From NCBI GenBank assembly GCA_905233455.1, contig CAJOES010000040.1, positions 1-35,327 of the forward strand: a stretch of DNA of 35,327 nt, given 5' to 3'. The notes beneath the pieces are model-generated. The model was not told the origin of the DNA, did not search any database, and saw nothing but the letters and a program-made list of their open reading frames with translations. Position 1 is the stretch's first letter, and each line of letters opens with the position of its first letter. Position numbers and translations under genes: made by a program. Source of the stretch: an uncultured Synergistales bacterium. Lineage in GTDB: Bacteria; Synergistota; Synergistia; Synergistales; Aminobacteriaceae. Positions 31,293 to 35,327 of this stretch are shown one piece after another.

Positions 31293-31671
31293 ATTAACAG
31301 TTAAGCAGGTTATTGCAATGCACAAGGCAATAGTTATGAATACTGGCGGCAGTGATGGCATAAGAGATGAAAATCTGCTTGATTCTGCTGTTAATGCTCC
31401 GTTTCAGTCATTCGGCGGTTATGATATATATTCCTCACTTGAAGAGAAGGCGGCACGTTTAGGCTTTGGTCTAGCACAGAATCACGCATTTATTGACGGC
31501 AACAAGAGGATAGCGGCTCATGCAATGCTTGTATTTCTTGCTTATAATGGTATTGAAATAGAATGCACGGAAGACGAACTATACAGCCTGTTTCTTGGCC
31601 TTGCTGATTCTCTTGTAACGTTTGAGGATTTAGTGAACTGGATAATGAATCACGAAATCCCCCGCATATGA
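31285..31671 (+). CDS. doc: Doc-family (Fic fold) toxin
   Basis: A 128-residue death-on-curing protein. Doc toxins phosphorylate elongation factor Tu using the Fic fold. The active-site loop reads NHAFIDGNKRIAAHAML (near 70-86), with the conserved His, the acidic residue and the Asn-Lys-Arg. The N-terminus (LTVKQVIAMHKAIV, then GGSDGIRDENLLDSAVNAPFQSFGG) is also typical. The protein looks complete. Its gene overlaps the antitoxin by eight bases, and its last codons form one arm of the terminator hairpin at 31657-31684. With the restriction-modification enzyme and the two peptide units it makes a small defence or stability island. Confidence 0.93.
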   Translation: MRKLTVKQVIAMHKAIVMNTGGSDGIRDENLLDSAVNAPFQSFGGYDIYSSLEEKAARLGFGLAQNHAFIDGNKRIAAHAMLVFLAYNGIEIECTEDELYSLFLGLADSLVTFEDLVNWIMNHEIPRI

Positions 31672-31684
31672 CTCGACGGGGGAT
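31657..31684. terminator. Bidirectional terminator overlapping the end of doc
   Basis: ATCCCCCG pairs perfectly with CGGGGGAT around a 12-base loop; the first arm is inside the last codons of doc. Flanked on the right by AAAATTATAATTTTTT. It also lies just past the nagA stop (31689) on the other strand, so both converging operons can use it. Confidence 0.82.
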
Positions 31685-31688
31685 AAAA

Positions 31689-32810
31689 TTATAATTTTTT
31701 CAGCACACCGTTATTCATGACCCATGCAATATTCAGATCCTTATCCAGTGCGACAATATTAGCCTTTCTTCCTTCCTGAAGTGCTGCATCAATCCCTATG
31801 CACCTTGCAGGATTGACCGCCGAACACTTTACCGCCGCTTCAAGGGGAACATTCATATCACGCACGGCCGTCCTCATGCAGTCCATGAGATTTGTAACGC
31901 TTCCTGCAATAGTGATACCGTCCTCAAGCGCAGCCTTTCTGCCCTTCTTGATGACCTTCTGCCCGCCTAAGGAGTATTCACCGTCCGGCATTCCTGTAGC
32001 TTCCATAGAGTCGCTGATGAATATTACCCTGTCAGTGCCGAACATGCGCAGGGTATTGCGGACAACTGCGGGGTGAATGTGAATCCCGTCGCATATCAGC
32101 TCAGCGTAAACATTACTGCATTCAGCCGCCGCGATAATCGGTCCGGGGTCTCTGTGTTTTATGGGGTTCATTGCGTTGTACAGGTGCGTAACGTGGTTTG
32201 CTCCAAGATCAAACGCCCGCCTTGCAGTGTCGTAACCGCAATTCGTATGGCCGATTGAGATTGATGCTGTGCCCCGTGAATCCCGTATGAACTCTTCCGC
32301 CCCGTCAACCTCCGGAGCAACTACGGCAATGCGTATCAGTCCTCCCGACGCGTCCTGAAGCCTTCTGAACATGTCTGCACTTGGCCGGGCGATATATGCG
32401 GGGTTCTGCGCTCCGATCTTTGCTGGGGATATGAACGGGCCTTCAAGGTCTATCCCGGCAAAATTCGGGCATGTGGTGCTGAAGTCCTTTGCGGCAGTCA
32501 TGATACGCAGCAGTTCATGTTCCGGGAGCGTCATTGTTGCAGGGCATATAGTAGTGATTCCGTGCCGTGCTTCATACTCTGCTATTGCCGTGAATGCTTC
32601 TTGAGTTCCGTCGCAGAAGTCATACCCAATGCACCCGTGAAAATGTATATCCGTAAGTCCGGGAATGATATAGAGGTTTTCCGCGTCAATGATCTCCGCG
32701 CCTTCAGGCGTTGTGTTGGTGATGGTGTCTCCGCTGACTGAAATTGTGCCGGTGTGAAAGGTGTTGTCCGGCATGAATATTGTTCCGTTGGTGATTACAC
32801 AGCTCTGCAT
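31689..32810 (-). CDS. nagA: N-acetylglucosamine-6-phosphate deacetylase
   Basis: Metal-dependent amidohydrolase that removes acetate from GlcNAc-6-phosphate. The 373-residue protein has the metal motif DIHFHGC, the metal-ligand Glu in GIDLEGPFISPAKIGAQ, histidines in SIGHTNCGYD and HLYNAMNPIKHRDPG, and the catalytic Asp in FISDSMEATG. It starts 16 bases inside the nagB gene, so translation is coupled. With nagB and the PTS permease it makes a complete uptake-to-fructose-6-phosphate route for amino sugars. Confidence 0.95.
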   Translation of the reverse strand: MQSCVITNGTIFMPDNTFHTGTISVSGDTITNTTPEGAEIIDAENLYIIPGLTDIHFHGCIGYDFCDGTQEAFTAIAEYEARHGITTICPATMTLPEHELLRIMTAAKDFSTTCPNFAGIDLEGPFISPAKIGAQNPAYIARPSADMFRRLQDASGGLIRIAVVAPEVDGAEEFIRDSRGTASISIGHTNCGYDTARRAFDLGANHVTHLYNAMNPIKHRDPGPIIAAAECSNVYAELICDGIHIHPAVVRNTLRMFGTDRVIFISDSMEATGMPDGEYSLGGQKVIKKGRKAALEDGITIAGSVTNLMDCMRTAVRDMNVPLEAAVKCSAVNPARCIGIDAALQEGRKANIVALDKDLNIAWVMNNGVLKKL

Positions 32811-33529
32811 TTCGAGTATGCTCCTTCATCAGCAACAAGCGTAACATCATCATGAAGCTGCAGGATGCTTCCCGGCACTTCCGGAGTAACCTCACCGAAG
32901 AACACGTCATGCACAGCTTCAGCCTTATCTTCACCTGACGCGACAACAAGAATCCTTCTTGCGCGCAATATTGACCTGATACCCATAGTGTAAGCATGAC
33001 TCGGCACAGTCTTTCCGGCCTCAAAGAATCTCTGGTTTGCTTCAACGGTGCTCTGCGTCAGTTCCACGCAATGAACGTCCTTGCTGAAGAATCTTCCCGG
33101 CTCATTGAACCCTATATGACCATTGCGGCCAAGCCCCAATAACTGAATATCCTGCGGCCCTATATCTGCAAGCATCTTGTTGTAGGATCTGCAGGCCTCT
33201 TCGCTGTCCCGTATCCTGCCGTCCGGAAGGTGCACGTTCTCACTGCGGAGGTTCACGCGGTCAAACAGATTCTTGCGCATGTAGTATATGTAGCTCTGCT
33301 CACTCTCTGCACCCAAGCCTTTATACTCATCAAGATTAACCGTAACGACTTCGGAAAAATTCAGGTCTCCTTTTTCGTACCATTCAACGAGCTGTGCATA
33401 AATCCCCAAAGGCGTTGATCCCGTAGCGAGTCCCAAAACGCAGTCAGGCTTTAAGATTATCTGTGCGGAAATTATGTTAGCGGCTTTCCTGCTCATCTCG
33501 TTATAATCCTTCACAACATATATTCTCAT
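32795..33529 (-). CDS. nagB: Glucosamine-6-phosphate deaminase
   Basis: Converts glucosamine-6-phosphate to fructose-6-phosphate and ammonia. The 244-residue protein carries LGLATGSTPLGIY, VVTVNLDEYKG with the catalytic Asp, the RNGHIGFNEPG active-site segment (usual form GxDGHIGFNEP; here an Arg-Asn precedes Gly), and ILVVASGEDKAEAVHDVFFGEV. It ends at HDDVTLVADEGA, the usual C-terminus. It lies 58 bases after the PTS gene with a partial terminator between, so it may be expressed from the same transcript at lower level. Confidence 0.95.
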   Translation of the reverse strand: MRIYVVKDYNEMSRKAANIISAQIILKPDCVLGLATGSTPLGIYAQLVEWYEKGDLNFSEVVTVNLDEYKGLGAESEQSYIYYMRKNLFDRVNLRSENVHLPDGRIRDSEEACRSYNKMLADIGPQDIQLLGLGRNGHIGFNEPGRFFSKDVHCVELTQSTVEANQRFFEAGKTVPSHAYTMGIRSILRARRILVVASGEDKAEAVHDVFFGEVTPEVPGSILQLHDDVTLVADEGAYSKCRAV

Positions 33530-33549
33530 ATCTTCACCTCATAATAAAA

Positions 33550-33574
33550 TTACCCCCCGTGTTGCAGGGGGGAT
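33550..33574 (-). terminator. Intercistronic hairpin between PTS permease gene and nagB
   Basis: CCCCCC and GGGGGG pair around TGCAACAC on the minus strand, followed by TAATTTTATTA rather than an unbroken T-run. It could attenuate read-through from the transporter gene into nagBA. Confidence 0.6.
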
Positions 33575-33587
33575 AAACGAAAGATTT

Positions 33588-35042
33588 TTACTTTGCGGCA
33601 TCAACTAACTTCTTCATTTCGTCGTGAACAAACTGAACTTTCGGCCCGATTATGACCTGTACGTTAGTTTTTGACGGCCTGATGACTCCGGGAATACCGG
33701 CAGACTTTATCTTTTTCTCGTCAACCTGCACGTAATCATTCACTTCTGCCCTGATTCTTGTTGCGCAGTATTCATACTCTTTCAGGTTAGCCGCACCGCC
33801 AAGCCCCTCAAGAATGATTCTTGCCATGTCGGTAAAATTATTGTTCGCAAGCACTATAAGTTTCTCTGCTTCCATGTCGTCATCATCCTCGCGTCCGGGT
33901 GTTTTGAGGTCAAATGTTTTGATTGCCCATGTGAACACGAAATAATACACCGCTGCGAACACAGCACCGACCGGGATAATGAGCCAGGGATTTACGGCCA
34001 TCGGTGCATTGAAGCTCAATACCCAGTCAACGAAACCTGCGCTGAAGTTGAATCCGCACCGCACTGGCAGGTACGCGCATATTATCGCTGATATTCCGGT
34101 GAGTATTGCGTGAATGAGATAGAGTCCCGGCGCAAGGAACATGAACGAGAACTCTATCGGCTCAGTTATGCCGGTGAAGAATGATGCAAACGCCCCGGCA
34201 AGAAGGAGGCTTGCGGCTATGCTCTTGCGTTCAGGCTTTGCGGCTCTGTACATTGCGTATGCTCCTGCAACTAGTCCGAACATCATAACGGGGAAAAAGC
34301 CTGTCATGTAGATCCCTGTCTGTCCTAAAACTCCGCCAGTCCCGCTCCAGAATTTGCCGAGATCGTTTATGCCTGCCGTGTCGAACCAGAAGACTGCATT
34401 AAGCGCGTGATGAAGCCCCAGCGGAATCAATGCCCTGTTGAGCATTGCATACAGCCCGGCCCCCAGAGGTCCGAGAGCAAGAATAGATACGCCGAACTTC
34501 ACGAGAGCATCATAGACCAGCGGCCATACGTAATAGAGGATGACTGATGCAATGATTGACGCGACAGCCGTAACGATTGCTACACACCTGCGCCCGCTGA
34601 AGAACGCAAGCCAGTCGGGCAGTCTCGTATCCTTGAACCTGTTGTAGCACCCCGCACCGATGAGTCCTGCAAGGATGCCGATAAAAGCATTCTGGATTTT
34701 CCCGAACGCCGCAGGAACTTGGGAGACTTCAACGCCCCGGTACATTGCCACAGCACCGCTCGATAACAGCGTTGTGATCATCAGCCATGACACGAGTCCG
34801 GAAAGTGCCGGAGTGCCATCCTTGTCGGAAGCCATTCCGATTGAGACACCAAGCGCGAAAAGTATCGGTATCTGGTCGATGATTGCTGATGCGGCCTTGA
34901 TGCAGAATGCTGATGCTACACTGTTTGCGCCCCAGCCTGCCGGGTCAAGCCAGTAGCCTATGCCGTAGAGTATTCCTGCGGCAGGAAGACACGCTACCGG
35001 GAGCATTAAGGATCTGCCGATTTTCTGAAGATACTTCATCAT
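33588..35042 (-). CDS. PTS transporter EIICB, glucose/N-acetylglucosamine family
   Basis: Membrane permease that phosphorylates its sugar during uptake. The EIIC domain (about 1-385) has about ten hydrophobic helices and the conserved motifs LGLHHALNAVFWF and GITEPIEFSFMFLAP. The EIIB domain follows a charged linker (GREDDDDME) and bears the phosphorylated Cys in YEYCATRIRAEV. No EIIA domain is attached, so a separate EIIA is needed. The frame is open from 35150, but the upstream part contains the promoter and leader; ATG at 35042 behind AAGGAGG gives 484 residues beginning MMKYLQKIGRSLMLPV, the usual N-terminus. GlcNAc specificity is inferred from nagB and nagA next to it. Confidence 0.92.
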   Translation of the reverse strand: MMKYLQKIGRSLMLPVACLPAAGILYGIGYWLDPAGWGANSVASAFCIKAASAIIDQIPILFALGVSIGMASDKDGTPALSGLVSWLMITTLLSSGAVAMYRGVEVSQVPAAFGKIQNAFIGILAGLIGAGCYNRFKDTRLPDWLAFFSGRRCVAIVTAVASIIASVILYYVWPLVYDALVKFGVSILALGPLGAGLYAMLNRALIPLGLHHALNAVFWFDTAGINDLGKFWSGTGGVLGQTGIYMTGFFPVMMFGLVAGAYAMYRAAKPERKSIAASLLLAGAFASFFTGITEPIEFSFMFLAPGLYLIHAILTGISAIICAYLPVRCGFNFSAGFVDWVLSFNAPMAVNPWLIIPVGAVFAAVYYFVFTWAIKTFDLKTPGREDDDDMEAEKLIVLANNNFTDMARIILEGLGGAANLKEYEYCATRIRAEVNDYVQVDEKKIKSAGIPGVIRPSKTNVQVIIGPKVQFVHDEMKKLVDAAK

Positions 35043-35087
35043 GATTAAAGTATTCCTCCTTATGTTTTGTATTTTGTGGACTGGAAA

Positions 35088-35093
35088 ATTATA
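35088..35093 (-). promoter_or_regulatory. Candidate -10 element of the PTS-nag operon
   Basis: TATAAT on the minus strand about 46 bases before the PTS ATG, with only a weak TACAAC at 17 bases upstream. Confidence 0.4.
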
Positions 35094-35152
35094 TAACTGT
35101 TTAGTTGAATGTTGTATAATTGAAACAGGCTTTGATAAGTTTTGTAGCAAAT

Positions 35153-35174
35153 CCGTCCCGGAGGCCTAGGACGG
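35153..35174. repeat. Strong dyad in the divergent control region
   Basis: CCGTCC and GGACGG are perfect inverted arms around a ten-base centre containing AGGCCT, itself a palindrome. It is the only GC-rich patch in an AT-rich 245-base gap between the PTS gene and the rightmost gene. It could be an operator or an RNA hairpin in either leader. Confidence 0.55.
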
Positions 35175-35187
35175 TACAAAAGAGGGC

Positions 35188-35215
35188 TTGGTAACAGTTT
35201 GTAAAAACTTATAAT
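35188..35215 (+). promoter_or_regulatory. Promoter of the rightmost gene with an internal inverted repeat
   Basis: TTGGTA (35188-35193) and TATAAT (35210-35215) are 16 bases apart. The spacer and first base of the -10 contain the inverted repeat AGTTTGTAAAAACT (35197-35210), a good position for a repressor. Predicted start near 35222, leaving a leader of about 66 bases. Confidence 0.55.
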
Positions 35216-35287
35216 ATATTATAGAAATATTGTTGCATTTATAAGCCACCTCCTGTATTATTTCTCTTAATAAAAGGAATTATTGAT

Positions 35288-35327
35288 ATGTACCGATACG
35301 TTAGTCGGGAATTGAAGCCTCTGGAGC
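35288..35327 (+). CDS. 5' end of an unidentified gene (cut by window edge)
   Basis: ATG with AAAGGAA about nine bases upstream; the visible residues read MYRYVSRELKPLE. Too short to identify. It is transcribed away from the PTS-nag operon. Confidence 0.5.
   Translation, partial: MYRYVSRELKPLE

Noticed and set aside
35153-35174. BglG-type antiterminator target in the PTS leader
   Set aside because: The dyad is too symmetric and lies upstream of the likely minus-strand promoter; no overlapping terminator was found.

Overview
The window looks like the chromosome of a diderm (outer-membrane) anaerobe, most likely a Synergistota (Synergistaceae-type) gut or oral bacterium. The diderm call rests on an LpxL/HtrB-type acyltransferase and a patatin with a C-terminal outer-membrane barrel. 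Anaerobic metabolism is suggested by the AprAB and siroheme reductase chemistry. The phylum is inferred from gene content and protein style only and was not tested by any search. No rRNA, tRNA, CRISPR array or insertion sequence was seen.

Layout. 1-0.6 kb: the 3' end of an acidic Glu/Ala-rich protein. 0.7-2.3 kb (minus): two zinc-ribbon YvyF-like proteins and a prepilin peptidase in one operon. 2.4-4.3 kb (plus): LpxL-like acyltransferase, RuvX/YqgF-fold protein, CheX. 4.4-10.8 kb (plus): type Vd-like patatin, a VapBC-like toxin-antitoxin pair, ProS, ComB-like phosphatase and LarC. 10.8-19.6 kb (minus): a nine-gene sulfate assimilation operon (binding protein, two permeases, ATPase, AprA, AprB, CysD, CysN, siroheme reductase) running from uptake to sulfide. 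19.8-25.4 kb (minus): GalU, a broken glycosyltransferase, ValS, threonine aldolase. 25.5 kb (plus): FolK. 26.0-31.7 kb: a defence and stability island with two copies of an unusual small-peptide unit, a 1469-residue single-chain type ISP restriction-modification enzyme and a Doc toxin with a mini-antitoxin. 31.7-35.0 kb (minus): NagA, NagB and a GlcNAc/glucose PTS permease. The last 40 bases begin a divergent gene.

The best candidate for something undescribed is the pair of units at 25,997-26,301 and 26,349-26,672. Each has the same 21-bp extended -10 promoter, a leader of about 75 nt with a CAGGGC/GCCCTG stem just before the ribosome binding site, a 45-47 residue peptide with a Lys/Arg-rich start and a hydrophobic C-terminus, and an opposing TGATATAAT promoter just past the stop codon. 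This is the architecture of a type I toxin-antitoxin locus, but I do not recognise the peptides. In the second copy the opposing promoter abuts the stop codon of the restriction-modification gene, so the two may be linked.

Second, the sulfate operon joins an assimilatory activator (CysDN) to dissimilatory-type reductases (AprAB plus a siroheme/ferredoxin protein). Its CysT and sulfate-binding proteins each lack about 70-85 internal residues in frame, and CysN carries a degenerate APS-kinase-like tail without a P-loop. Several genes needed a different start from the longest reading frame; these choices are given entry by entry.
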